Source: Apostichopus japonicus
Taxonomy: Eukaryota; Echinodermata; Holothuroidea; Aspidochirotida; Stichopodidae
Assembly (NCBI RefSeq): GCF_037975245.1
Contig: NC_092575.1
Span: forward strand, 2,609,001 to 2,673,000
Length of the DNA: 64,000 bases
Direction of reading: 5' to 3'
A model generated the notes under the pieces. The model searched no databases, was not told where the DNA came from, and saw only the letters and a list, made by a program, of their open reading frames with translations. Position numbers and translations under genes: made by a program. This document shows, piece by piece, positions 48,606 to 60,900 of this stretch (position 1 is the stretch's first letter; the number at the start of each line of letters is the position of its first letter).

Positions 48606-49795
48606 TCATATCTGTAGTAGCTTACAATTAACTATGCATTCCATAGAAATTATATTCATTTGTTCAATATTATTATCTTATTATCATGAGAGATTTTTTT
48701 GGCCAATATTATCAATTTTGTAAGGCTATACCCTTATGGTTTTTTTTTTCAATTGAGTACTTAATACCATTTAGTGCAACCCATTTGGAATGTTGTACAC
48801 AGCATGTTTACAATTGGGTATAATATACCTTTTGCAATAATGTTTCACTATGGAAGCTCAACAACCTGAACTTTAAGCACAAAAGAAGAGACTGAAGACA
48901 GTTTAGTTGGTTTCGGACGAGTTATATTTTCAATTTTTGTCTGCTCAAGAAATGCTAGACAATATGTATCTTACTCACACTGATATAATCCCTCAAAACA
49001 AAATAAAATTTAAGAAAAAAAGTTTGGTTAGTTACACTTATGGGAAAAATATCTATGAAAGTTGGTGACGTAATTGTGTTTGAATCCGACACCTATTCAA
49101 GCTGACAGGTCAAAGAATAGCCTCCTGATTAGGGAATGTGATTATCTGAATTAAATCTTACAATTAATAATTTTCCATAATATCATAAAAGAAAATATTG
49201 AACTGCATTAGAAATGATATTATAATTTTCACCACCAATCTGTCTTTGTAACACAGGGTCAAGGAATCATCTAATAAATATAATAAAATCATAATAAATC
49301 ATAAAATGACTCTACTCACTAAGTTTCTGACATACCAGGCTGAATTAGCCATACAAACTAGGACTTTTCTGAACCCAAACACTGGGGTAAGGGACCTTGG
49401 CTACCTGAAATGATTCATGGCAAGGATTTCCATGTGATTGTTTTTTCACCAGAGGTGACCATTTTATTAAAGCAGCAAAGAAAAAAATTTGCTCTTCTCT
49501 AAAACAATGTTATCATTCTTGCTATCCCCCACCACTATATATATATATAACTATAATATGTAACTATGACAACTGTTACTTTTACTGGCTTTGTGAAATT
49601 TATCCACCAAACTTTAAATTATCATTCTGATACTAGCCAAAAAATCTTTATGTCACTTAATACAATTGGCAAGTTTAAGGTTGAAAACAGAAAAGTTCAC
49701 ATCTTGCTTCATGTGACAGAAAATTACATACCGTCACTACGAAAGGAGATGATTTGGGCTGACAGGAATAACAATGACGGTATATAAAAATAACT
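48606..49795. other. Intergenic, AT-rich
   Basis: Apart from a truncated satellite scrap near 48700 and a short TA run at 49539-49550, nothing is recognised. Confidence 0.6.
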
Positions 49796-50140
49796 GTGGC
49801 TCTTGAGCTGCATATCCTCCCCGTCAATGTCCGTGCCGAGTACAAGATCCTCCTCCTCGTTTATAAGTGTATACATAATTCAGCACCAGCTTATCTGTCA
49901 GAGTTGCTGGAAATTAAGACACCTGGTCGTTCAACACGCTCGTCAAAGGGCATTCTTCTCAAGGTTCCTTTCACACGCCGCAAATGTTTCGCAGGCCGCT
50001 CTTTCTTTCGACACAAGAAATTCGAAGACCATCAGAACTTTTAAAGTTGCTTTGAAGATTCATTTATTTAAGAAATCGTTTTTATAATTGTATTGTTGTT
50101 CAGCGCCATTGAGTGTTTTAACAGTAATGTGCGCTTTACC
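49796..50140 (+). pseudogene. LINE reverse-transcriptase C-terminal fragment
   Basis: Reads LELHILPVNVRAEYKILLLV, YKCIHNSAPAYLSELL, then after a frameshift TIRTFKVALKIHLFKKSFL. This is the usual L2/CR1-like tail (LPVxxRxxYKxxxLVYKxLxxxAPxYLSxLL ... FKxxLKTxLF). The LWNxLP motif is lost by a deletion near 50005. It is followed by a GCGCCATTGAGTG segment. Confidence 0.8.
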
Positions 50141-50194
50141 AAGTGTTACCACCTTAACCTTAACCTTGTCTAGCATCCCCTCCCCCACGGCCCC

Positions 50195-50250
50195 CCCACC
50201 CACCAACACCCTTTAATTGGTGCAGCACAGGTTTGAACCCTGTTCTGGTT
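50195..50250 (-). repeat. tRNA-like T-arm remnant
   Basis: Minus strand ACAGG-GTTCAAA-CCTGT forms a T-arm, followed by GCTGCACCA. No matching D-arm or acceptor 5' strand is present. Probably a fragment of a tRNA-derived SINE. Confidence 0.3.
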
Positions 50251-50699
50251 GATAATCCTTTGCTCTTTTAATCCTTTTTTCCATCTCTCTAATTTTTCAA
50301 GCCCTGTTTCCTGTTCTTGATAACCCCATGGTCTCTCTTTACCCCTGCAAAGCATGATCAAACTTTCAGTTATTAAATATACAAAACAACCAGATCTATT
50401 TTATAATTTCTTCTTGATAATTTTTTCTAATCTTCTTATCCTACTGAGCTCCTGTTCCTGCACCCTTATCTTGGATTTTGGTCTGTTCGTGTCTGTGTTT
50501 GTCTGTCCGTGTGACTGGGAGGGAGCCCTCGTCCTGTATAGCTCCAACAGAGCATTTTGCTCGTTCCGTTTGAGACCCTGTGTAAAGTTGAAACAACAAC
50601 AAAAAATATTTGGTTTAGTTTTTTTCTTTGGGTTGCAAGGGGCAAAGAAATGTTTGACTGTAAGAATTATTCAGAGATCGAGGTGTCACCTTTAACACA

Positions 50700-51272
50700 T
50701 TGATATGATACAAATTATACACCATACCCTACCATTACCCTACCATATCTTGCCATAGAATACCATACAGAATTATACCGTATCGTACCATACCATACTA
50801 TATGACACCATGCCACAACACACCATACAATGCCATACCACCCCACCCCACACCAAACCATACCATACCATACCATATCCTACCATGTCATGCCATAGAG
50901 TACCATACAGAATTACACCGTATTGTACCATACCATACTTCATCATACCATGCCACAACACACAATGCCATACCTTACCTTACCACACCAACCATACCAC
51001 ACCAAACCATATCCTACCATGTCTTGCCAGAATACCATACAGAATTATACCGTATTATACCATACCATATATACCATGCCACAACTCACCATACAATACC
51101 ATACCACCCCACCCCACACCATACTATACCACACCAAACCATACCATACCCTACACAACCATACCATATCACACCATACCATACCATTCCCTACAATACC
51201 ATACCATTACCCACCAAACCATACCACACTTAACCCTACCATACCATACCCTACAATACCATACCCAAATTT
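50700..51272. repeat. (CCATA)n pentanucleotide array
   Basis: About 570 bp of imperfect ACCAT/CCATA pentamers with interspersed CCACC and CTACAA variants. Three frames stay open over it (peptides of YHTIP type) because the repeat lacks stops. A longer internal repeat, AATACCATACAGAATTA, recurs at about 50760, 50900 and 51033. Confidence 0.95.
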
Positions 51273-51808
51273 AGGTATTTTACCAACAAATAAGAAACAT
51301 GCAAGTCCAAGTTAATGACCATCTAGGTCTTCTTCACAAACTGCAAGCTTCGTTTTGTTTCGGATCAGATTTTTAGGTTAAACTTATTCAACCTTCCTTG
51401 TGACATTTAAAGTTCCATCCTAGTGTCTGCTGCGTTGGCAGCTGATGCCAGATAATCTTCAGAGAGTTGTTACCAATATTCCTGATGATAGAACTGCATC
51501 ACACATGACACACACCCCCACACAAACCCAGCTGTATGTTACATTCAGACCGAGGACCCCATTGTTTATTTCCATTGTTTAAATCCACCCACCCTAACCT
51601 TAACAATACCCCTTAACAATAGAATTCATGTGTGGTGATTCTTTAGAAATCACCTCCGAGGACCTGGAATTCTTTTGTTTAAGCCCTCAGTCAGAAGTCA
51701 AAACAAACGCACAAACATGCACGCAATCTGCCATTGGGTTAACCTATTAAATACCCGGATAGATATTACAATGACAGTGTGAGCTTTCCCGTGAAGCCTA
51801 AAACTTAC
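51273..51808 (-). other. VPS53 region after exon L, no exon recognised
   Basis: This should be intron downstream of exon L. I looked for the basic, coiled C-terminal coding exon of VPS53 and did not find it. Confidence 0.5.
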
Positions 51809-51913
51809 CTTCATGTCTAAGATTTTCTGGAAATCTGAAGTCTCTGTATCCATCATGAGTTTGATGTAATTGTCCACGAAAGATGACTGAGGATCGGCTG
51901 GTGACATCACAAT
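51809..51913 (-). CDS. VPS53: VPS53 exon L
   Basis: 35 codons, phase 0 both ends, GTAAGT donor. Reads [20 protein letters not shown] then FQKILDMK, matching the [10 protein letters not shown]...FQKILDMK segment near the VPS53 C-terminus. The vertebrate protein continues with another 50-100 residues whose exon is not identified here. Confidence 0.93.
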
Positions 51914-54900
51914 CTACAAACAAGATGAGATATCTATCCTTATTTGTCTCAATTTGTGAACAACCGTGTCAGAGACAATAGCTGTCTTGTATGCGATGCT
52001 ATTTGTTCTCGTTAACGAGAGGGTGAGAGGTTTTTCCGTTTAACTGACGAGTGTTTAGTCCACACTATTACTAAGGGGCAAGTGCAAACATTTGAAGAAC
52101 TGTTCATTGTCTCTTGAGACCACCTCTTAAAGGGATATGCTGGAAAGCAGCCAATGCGACAATAACAACTGTTAACAACTGTTAACAACAATAACAACTG
52201 TTAACAAAACTAACAACTGTTACAACTTCTCTTGCCATATATTCCAACTCGCACACTTCGTTCTTCCAACAAACTGTATTTAACTGTTCCTAAACCACGC
52301 TTGAAGACCTATGGTTACAGAAGCTTCGAATACTCTGGCTCTTATCTCTGGAACAAGTTACCAGATCACATTCGAACATGCCATAAACTTTCTACATTCA
52401 AAAGTCTACTTAAGACCCATTTTTTCACTCGTTCTTTTGTAAATTAATTTACTCTCTTTGTAAAGCCCCTTGAGCAGTGACTTTTGTCTACTGATTTGGC
52501 GCTATATAAGTCTCATTTATTATGATTTTTATTATATAACAATAACAACTGTGACAATAACAATGAGAGAAACATGATTCTACACCGTCCATTGAACACC
52601 TCCATCTCAACATCTTTACTCAAAACTCTAGATATGGTTGTTTGAATGGAACCTGTTCTGACTGGCTAAACCTTTCCTTTTCTCAAGGAAGTGTATCAAA
52701 GTGGGTGGTCTGTGATGCTATGTAACCACAGTGACGGTCATTGTAACCATGGTGACCGCAGTGTCACCACGGTGATAGACACCGTAACTATGGTGACTAC
52801 AGTTTACCTATGGTGAATCAATGAGGAATCCAGGAAGTAACTTGATCAAGTAGCATTTGCAATTCTGTTACAGAATGCAGCAAGTTTATCAAATGTCCTG
52901 AATATTGATATAAACATGATGGGAAAAACCATCAAACAAAATAAAGGTGTCTTAGCGCTGTTCCATCGATTGATCATAATAAATTATACATTAATAATGC
53001 TATTAAGAATCTGTCAAATTTAGCATGAAATACAGTTTTGTTACAATTTTTTGAAGTACTGACTAAAAAACACCAATGAAAACTGATGAAAATATTACCA
53101 AGTTTCATTGCCTACTTTTCAAGTTTGTTTTGTTTCAAATTCCCCATCAGTTTTCTGTTTTTCATGAGCTACGTTTCTCGGTTTATTATTAACGAGATAT
53201 TGAACAGTTTCAACTTACAAGCAAATGTATAACTGATTTTTGTAATGGGATTGAAGACGTATGTACAAAAACATCTGCACTTTATAATTAAAACATTGAA
53301 GAAAGTATCAAAGAATGGAATGTTACCTTCAAAATCATTTCAGCTTTGGTCATACCCTTCACGACAATCTTGGTATAACTGTAAACAGATAGTAACATGA
53401 GAAGATGATGATAAACGTACCAAAAACTAAACAACAACAAAAATCATAATAAATTATGACTTTCAAGTCAAGTCTTGAAAAAAAAAACACTTATACAGTA
53501 TACTTATCTAATCTACATAGCTTGAAATGACAACTTAAGTGTCATGTGATCAAACTCTCCTTGAAAAACGTAAATATTGATCAGAAAATTAATCAGGACT
53601 CCTAAAGAAAAAACTCCTCCAGTAAAAAACTAAAGAAAAACCACTAAAACTCAGTAACTAAATAATATGCATTTTCATGTTACTAATTTTTGTGTCAATA
53701 TATTATTTATTGATACGCTAGGAAATGAACGACACTTTTGAGGGCAAAAAGCCACTTATTAGGATCAATCTTTGTAGTTTTTGAAATACATAATCCAGAA
53801 GGTGGGTTGATTGTGAATAACCCAACAGCACAATAACAAGATGGGCCAAACCTCAGATCTGTTGACAAAGCCAAATATATATTTTTTTCCATGTTATCTA
53901 TAAGCACAAATTTACCTCATTTCACTTTGACGAAGAATTGGATTTGTAACTTCTTACACAGGTGATGGCCATTTCAAACTCATCCTTCCCTTCCCCTCCC
54001 TCATCCACCCCTCCCCCACTCCCCAACCATTTCCAAATACTCCCTCCTTCCCCTCCCTCCTCCACCCCTCCCCCACCCCCAACCATTTCCCAATACTCCC
54101 TCCTTCCCCTCCCTCCTACCTCCCCCACCCCCCAACCATTTCCCAATACTCCCTCCTTCCCCTCCCTCCTCCCTCCCCACCCCCAACCATTTCCCAATAC
54201 TCCCTCCTTCCCCTCCCTCCTCCCTCCCCACCCCCCAACCATTTCCCAATACTCCCTCCTTCCCCTCCCTCCTCCCACCTCTCCCACTGTGTCTCAATAC
54301 ACCCATGTCTGAAATACTGTAAAAATCAGCCACTACTGAAAAGTCAAAAAATTCTGACAACTTAATAATTGAGTAAATTAACCTTTTGAAGAAAATTTTT
54401 ATTCTGATGCATCATCAAGTTTGCCCTGAAAACATAAAAAGCCCAGGAAATTAACTATTCCACGGAAGTACTGATAAAGTTACCCACGAGACTCTGACCT
54501 CTGCATGGAACTATGATCACCTTCGGTCAGCAAATCTTAATTTATTTCCTACAGAAGAACGATACTGAACACATGGCACATTGAGTACCTGTGTGATCTG
54601 TCTGTGACCTTTGACCTTAAATTCCCAACTCTCCTCCAAAACTTACCTGGCAGGTGCTTTCCTACCCGCTTGGGAACCGATGGATGGCAGGTCTAAGAGA
54701 ACGGTCTTGAGAGAATGGGTATCCAATAGCAACTGTTCGGCACCCACGGTGCTGATTGGCTTACACTTGAACAGATGGTTGATGAAACGAGGAATGAAAG
54801 AGCTGCAATAGACAGGAAAAAGAAACAAAAAGAACAACATGCTAATTAATCATTCTTGTAATATACACTTTTCCCCCCCTCCGCCCCCCCCCACCGCAAG

Positions 54901-57900
54901 GATAACAATGTTAAACAGACCATATTCACTAACACAGGCTGGGCATGTACAGTAGTGGGCATTTTACAGAAGTGAAATTTTGCACCCATATCAAAGATTT
55001 TGCATTATGGCCCCCGAGAAAGAAAATCACGATGGATATTGTCCATCTCTCAAAAAATAAACTTTGAAAAAGTTTTGGAGCTCCCAGGAAGTTCTCCTGT
55101 GGGCTTCAATGTCAGATGAAATGTTCTGATGGAGAATGAGCAATGGTGAAAAATTTATTAAAATCATTTGTCTGTTTTTAACATTTCCTGAGACTTTACA
55201 ACCGAGTCCATTGAGAATAACTCAGAATGGAAAATATTAACACATCTGTCAAGACTTTTGTCACCTCATGAATATTAACTAGTTACAAAATACTGATGAG
55301 GGGTTGGGGGGCTTCAGCCACACCCAAAATCAGAAGACATCACTGTCATGAGGGTCCTATGTGGTTTTGCAAAACTTGACAAGCTGCAGTCTCTGACTGC
55401 AGGTCACAATGGTACAGAACGATTTCATTTGTTATTATTAAAGAAGAGATCTATATATCTACATTTATTTAAACTTTCGAATTAAACTAATTACTTTAAG
55501 CACCTTACTTGTGTTTTCTAAATCACATTTTTTTGTTTGGCTGAACTGCACAAGTGGAATCTAAAAACTAGTCAATCACCCAGCGTGTCTGCAGACAAAT
55601 TCAACCTGTGATCGAGCACGTTTGCATGCCTGTGAGCACTGTCACACACTCATGTTTCTATGATCAAAAGATCTATAAACAGTAGTAGATATATGACAGC
55701 ATCCACAGTTAAAATGCTGAAGTGCTTCAATATTGATACCATTCAGTTAAAAAAAGGATCAACAAGGCCCGTTTCCATGTCATTACTAATCAAAACAAAT
55801 CTACACCCCCTCTCGCTCGCCCTTCGTTTCCCTTCACCCCCTCTCGCTCTCCCTTCGTCCCTCTACCAGTTACCCCCAAGCACCCACTCTCCCTCTCCCT
55901 TTGTTCCCCTACACCCCCTCTCCCTCTCCCTTTGTTCCCCTACACCCCCCCTCCCGCTTCCTCTGTTCCCCTACCAGCTATCCCAAAGCCGAAGAAAAAA
56001 TACAGATTGGCAATATTTTTACAGGATCCAAACAACTCACTTGACAAATTTGATGCAAAACTGTGTGAAATATTTCCTAGCAGATGCTAAATTCTCTCTG
56101 ACGACTGGCACTGTTCTGGATATATGAGTGGTGATGGCGTTGACGTACCCACTCTGGTCACCCACGGTCTCTATGCTTGACCAATTGACCTAAAGAGAGA
56201 CGATAGAGAAGAGTCACCTCGTTGATATTTACTTTAAGCTTAAAGAACCCTTCAGGGAGAACGACACAGTATTATGCAGTCAAAAAAACAAACATTACAA
56301 AAATATCAACAACAAAAAATCAAAACCCCCCCAAAAAAAAAAATCAAAAATATATAAAGAAATAAATATAAAAAATAAATAATAATAAATAAATAAATAA
56401 AAACAAAACAAACAAGGGTAGAAACTTCGCACAAATTAACAAATCCCAGAGTAACTTGATATGCCATAATTGTATATGATGTCACCGACCATTGACATGC
56501 TAGACTTTATCTCAATTTGATAGAATTTCAAATCTATTAGTCTATTTGTGGGAATCCATGATTGTCACAGTTGCGCAAAGCAAGAGTGGAGAGAAAAAAT
56601 TATTGAGAATAAATAAGAGGAACTTTAAGTTGTTTTTATTAACAAGCGCTTTTTAAACTAAACTTGTAAATTTAGTGTCATTGCTCATATAAAAATGGCA
56701 AGTTAGTCTTGACCCTTCATTCCCCCTTCCACAAACTCCCCCCCCCATCCCCACCCAACAACCCTTAACCAACCATTGTCCCACAGGTGAGATATTGGTC
56801 TTGTTTTCATTTAACCTAGTAACACCACAACAAAATACCATTCTTCACATGAGTACAATTCGCATCAAAACATCGTGTACCCCAAAAAACTTGAAGGTAA
56901 AGAAAATGGACTAGGAGATCTGAGAATTGGAGTCAGATCGACGGAGAGGGATCTAAGACGAAATATCTTGCAAGATACTGTATTTGTTGAAATGTTTGAA
57001 CAAAAGAATGAAATAAATCTGTGATCTTATCTTTTTTCTCTGTTGGCTTAAAGAATGTGAAGACTCGCGCAAAAAGCAACGTCTAATGCTGGTAATCTGA
57101 CCTAGTTTCTAATGAGGTGTAACAGAAGTGTAAGACACCACCATCGATCCCAGAAAATATGCACACAGCTTGCTACCTTCGGTAATTAGACACTAGTGTA
57201 CAGTCAATACATACAGCTGCGGTCAATACCCACAGGACAGTGTACAAACCATACAACGATGGATTTCTCAGGTCCAGCTGAAGATAACAAGGTATCAGGT
57301 TTCATTATTGTCTGCATTTTGTAGCGACAAGCAGAAAATTTCACTTGCAAGCAACGGAAAGTTAACATTTTCAGAGTGCGGCATGCGGTTTGGGGCGAGT
57401 CTTCAATGCCTTTAAATAAAATTTACCTTGTTCATGGCTGTCATAGCTGGTTCACAAGCTGATTCTAAATCTTGAACCAAGAGTTGAATACAATTTGATA
57501 TTACTCTACGAAAAGAAGAAGAAGAGGAAGAAAACGGGAGGTAAAAAGAAACAAGACACCTTCTCCTTATGGAAACAGAATCATTTGTTATCCACCTTCA
57601 GGAAGATGATATTAAGCTCAAAAAACAATAAAAATTAAAAATACTTAGGAAATGTTACTTTAACATAAAGTCTAATGTTTGAATCGACTCAACCTTGATC
57701 TGGTTTTACAATAAAAAACAATAAAAATTACAAAAAACAATAAAAATTAAAAATACTTAGGAAATGTTACTTTAACATAAAGTCTAATGTTTGAATCGAC
57801 TCAACCTTGATCTGGTTTTACAGCATGGTGTCAGCAGAATTACAGGCCTAGAATCTCACAAACTTATTGACTTGTTTAGAAAAAGGAGGTGTTTCATAAA

Positions 57901-60900
57901 TCTATTGGCTTAAATCATGTTTTCATGAATTAAAATACATCTCAGTCACTGTACAGGCTTTTGAGAGCAGCCCAATAGTATCTGCTAATAATAAGCAGTA
58001 ACAAGGGGCTTATGCTAGGTATCTGACATTTATCACAAAATAACAAAGAAGCTGCAACACCAAATAACTCACTCATGAAATACATCAAATAACTCACCCA
58101 TTAAATACATCAAATAACTCACCCATGAAGTACACCAAACAACTCACTCATTAAATACATCAAATAACTCACCCATAAACTACACCAAATAACTCACCCT
58201 TGAAATACATCAAATAACTCACCTATAAAATACACCAAATAACTCACCCATGAAATACATCAAATAACTCACCAATGAAATACATCAAATATCTCACCCA
58301 TGAAATACATCAAATTACTCACCCATGAAATTCACCAAATAGCTCACACATGTAATACATCAAATAACTCACACATGAAATACACCAAATAACTCACCCA
58401 TGACATTACACCAAATAACTCAATCCATGAAATACATCAAATAACTCACCTATGAAGTACACCAAACAACTCACTCATTAAATACATTAAATAACTCACC
58501 CATGAAATTCACCAAATAACTCATACATGTAATACATCAAATAACTCACCTATAAAATACACCAAATAACTCACCCATGAAATACATCAAATAACTCACC
58601 AATGAAATACATCAAATATCTCACCCATGAAATACATCAAATTACTCACCCATGAAATTCACCAAATAGCTCACACATGTAATACATCAAATAACTCACA
58701 CATGAAATACACCAAATAACTCACCCATGACATTACACCAAATAACTCACCCATGAAATACATCTACTTCTCCACTCAGAGATATTTGTTCTCGTAAACT
58801 TGAATCTATTTTCTCCTTGAGTTTTTCTTCCAGCTGAAAGAATGAAGAAGCAGTAGATTTATTTTACAGGACCATTCTAAAATTATATGCAGGTGTAGGG
58901 CACACTATACCTGTTGTGTGGTATCCAGGCAGTCAATGGGGGAATAACATGGAGTGACTATGCAGGTGTAGGGCACACTATACCTGTTGTGTGGTGTCCA
59001 GGCAGTCAATGGGGGAATTACATGGAGTGACTATGCAGGTGTAGGGCACACTATACCTGTTGTGTGGTGTCCAGGCAGTCAATGGGGGAATTACATGGAG
59101 TGACTATGCAGATGTAGGGAACACTATACCTGTTGTGTGGTATCCAGGCAGTCAATGGGGGAATTACATGGAGTGACTATGCAGGTGTAGGGCACACTAT
59201 ACCTGTTGTGTGGTATCCAGGCAGTCAATGGGGGAATTACATGGAGTGACTATGCAGGTGTAGGGCACACTATAACCGGTTGTGTGGTATCCAGGCAGTC
59301 AATGGGGGAATAACATGGAGTGAATAACAGGTGTAGGGCACTCTATACCTGTTGTGTGGTGTCCAGGCAGTCAATGGGGGAATAACATGGAGTGAATAAC
59401 AGGTGTAGGGCACTCTATACCTGTTGTGTGGTATCCAGGCAGTCAATGGGGGTATTACATGGAGTGACTATGCAGGTGTAGAGCACACTATACCTGTTGT
59501 GTGGTGTCCAGGCAGTCAATGGGGGAATAACATGGAGTGAATAACAGGTGTAGGGCACTCTATACCTGTTGTGTGGTATCTAGGCAATCAATGGGGGAAT
59601 TACATGGAGTGACTATGCAGGTGATGGACACACTATACCTGTTGTGTGGTATCCAGGCAGTATTCAGCCGTGACCAGAATGCTACAGACTCTGTACTGCT
59701 CATCTGCTGTAAACTTTGGCACCTCGCTGGAGCTCTCCTTCAGACCCTCTTTAAGTAACGTCGAAAAATTCAAACTGGTCGGCATCGGCGTTTGAGATCT
59801 GTGAATGAGGAAGAACAATGAGAACTAACATATCAAGAAGAAGTGGAGGTAAAAATTGGGTGGGTGGGGGGGTGGGTGGGGGGGGACTTGTAAGAATTGT
59901 TTCAGCTCAAAATAATCTCATTTATACGGTGATCATAATTCAAAGTTGACTTGTGAAAGTTCAGCCTGACTTATGTGATATAAATATAAAATATCATTAT
60001 TTCTTATGAAAATTCTGTTTAATTGAAGAGAAAATATATCAAATTCTTGATAAGGGAGAGCACTGCAGGTCAAGTCAGAAACTCGATACAAAATATTCTT
60101 TACACAAAGTAATCGAATGGTACTTCATAAAAAAAGAAGAAAAAAATGGAAACTATCTTTCAAGAAGAAAAATATTTGACAGTAAGCCTCTGAAGAAGGT
60201 CCTGCTAGGATCTAAACGTCAGATCCTCTGGCTTATATATTTTTACCTACAACACAAACAAATATATTTTACAGACACAAACACGAATATATTTTAACGA
60301 CACGAGCACAAACATATTTAACCTACACAGGCTGCAAGAGATAACCTTCAGGGAGTTAGCAGGGTAGATTTGAATTCGTTTGAGATAGACACACAAGTTT
60401 GCAAAAGACTGTTACAATTTCAAAAGTTGTGACTTACTTTGGGAGGTTTCCACTGAGTAATCTGTTGGCGTATTCTCGGAGGTATTTCTGGAATGATGCT
60501 GTCAGGGAGAGGAGAGGTTGTCCGGTGCTGAGCTGGGAACACTGTACCATACACTTCTTGTAGAAGACAAAGAGATCCGCACAGCTGGGGAGTACCGCCC
60601 CGCCCTCCTCCGCCTGGATCGGGGGCGGACCCTGCGTGCGGAAATCGTCCATGAACCTCTGGATAAGGTCCGATAGATTCCTGAGGAGTCGAAGAAAAGA
60701 TGGGATGAGACGACGGGAGGACAGTGACGGGACTGACCCTTTAAATTTTATGAAAGATTTAACGGTCGGAAGAGGCGGTAAAACATGACGAGGGAGAAAG
60801 ATGTGTCTGAGATGGTGAAGGATAACATGTCAGTACAAATAATAATAATCATAATAAATGAGACTTATATAGTGCCAAATCAGTAAACAAAAGTCACTGC

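Noticed and set aside
50170..50361. Last coding exon of VPS53 (a frame with LEKLERWKKGLKEQ)
   Set aside because: The coiled look is suggestive, but the plausible acceptor leads to GGG TAA in the required phase 0, and the rest of the frame covers a tRNA-like fragment.
50802..51315. Three overlapping frames of 130-154 codons rich in YHTIP
   Set aside because: They are direct translations of the CCATA pentanucleotide array, open in all frames because the repeat has no stop codon.
53922..54360. Glycine-rich or proline-rich proteins of 116-121 codons
   Set aside because: Translations of the 50-bp pyrimidine/purine minisatellite in VPS53 intron J.
58060..59662. CRISPR-like repeat arrays
   Set aside because: Units are contiguous, vary along their length and contain exon sequence; there are no unique spacers and the genome is eukaryotic.
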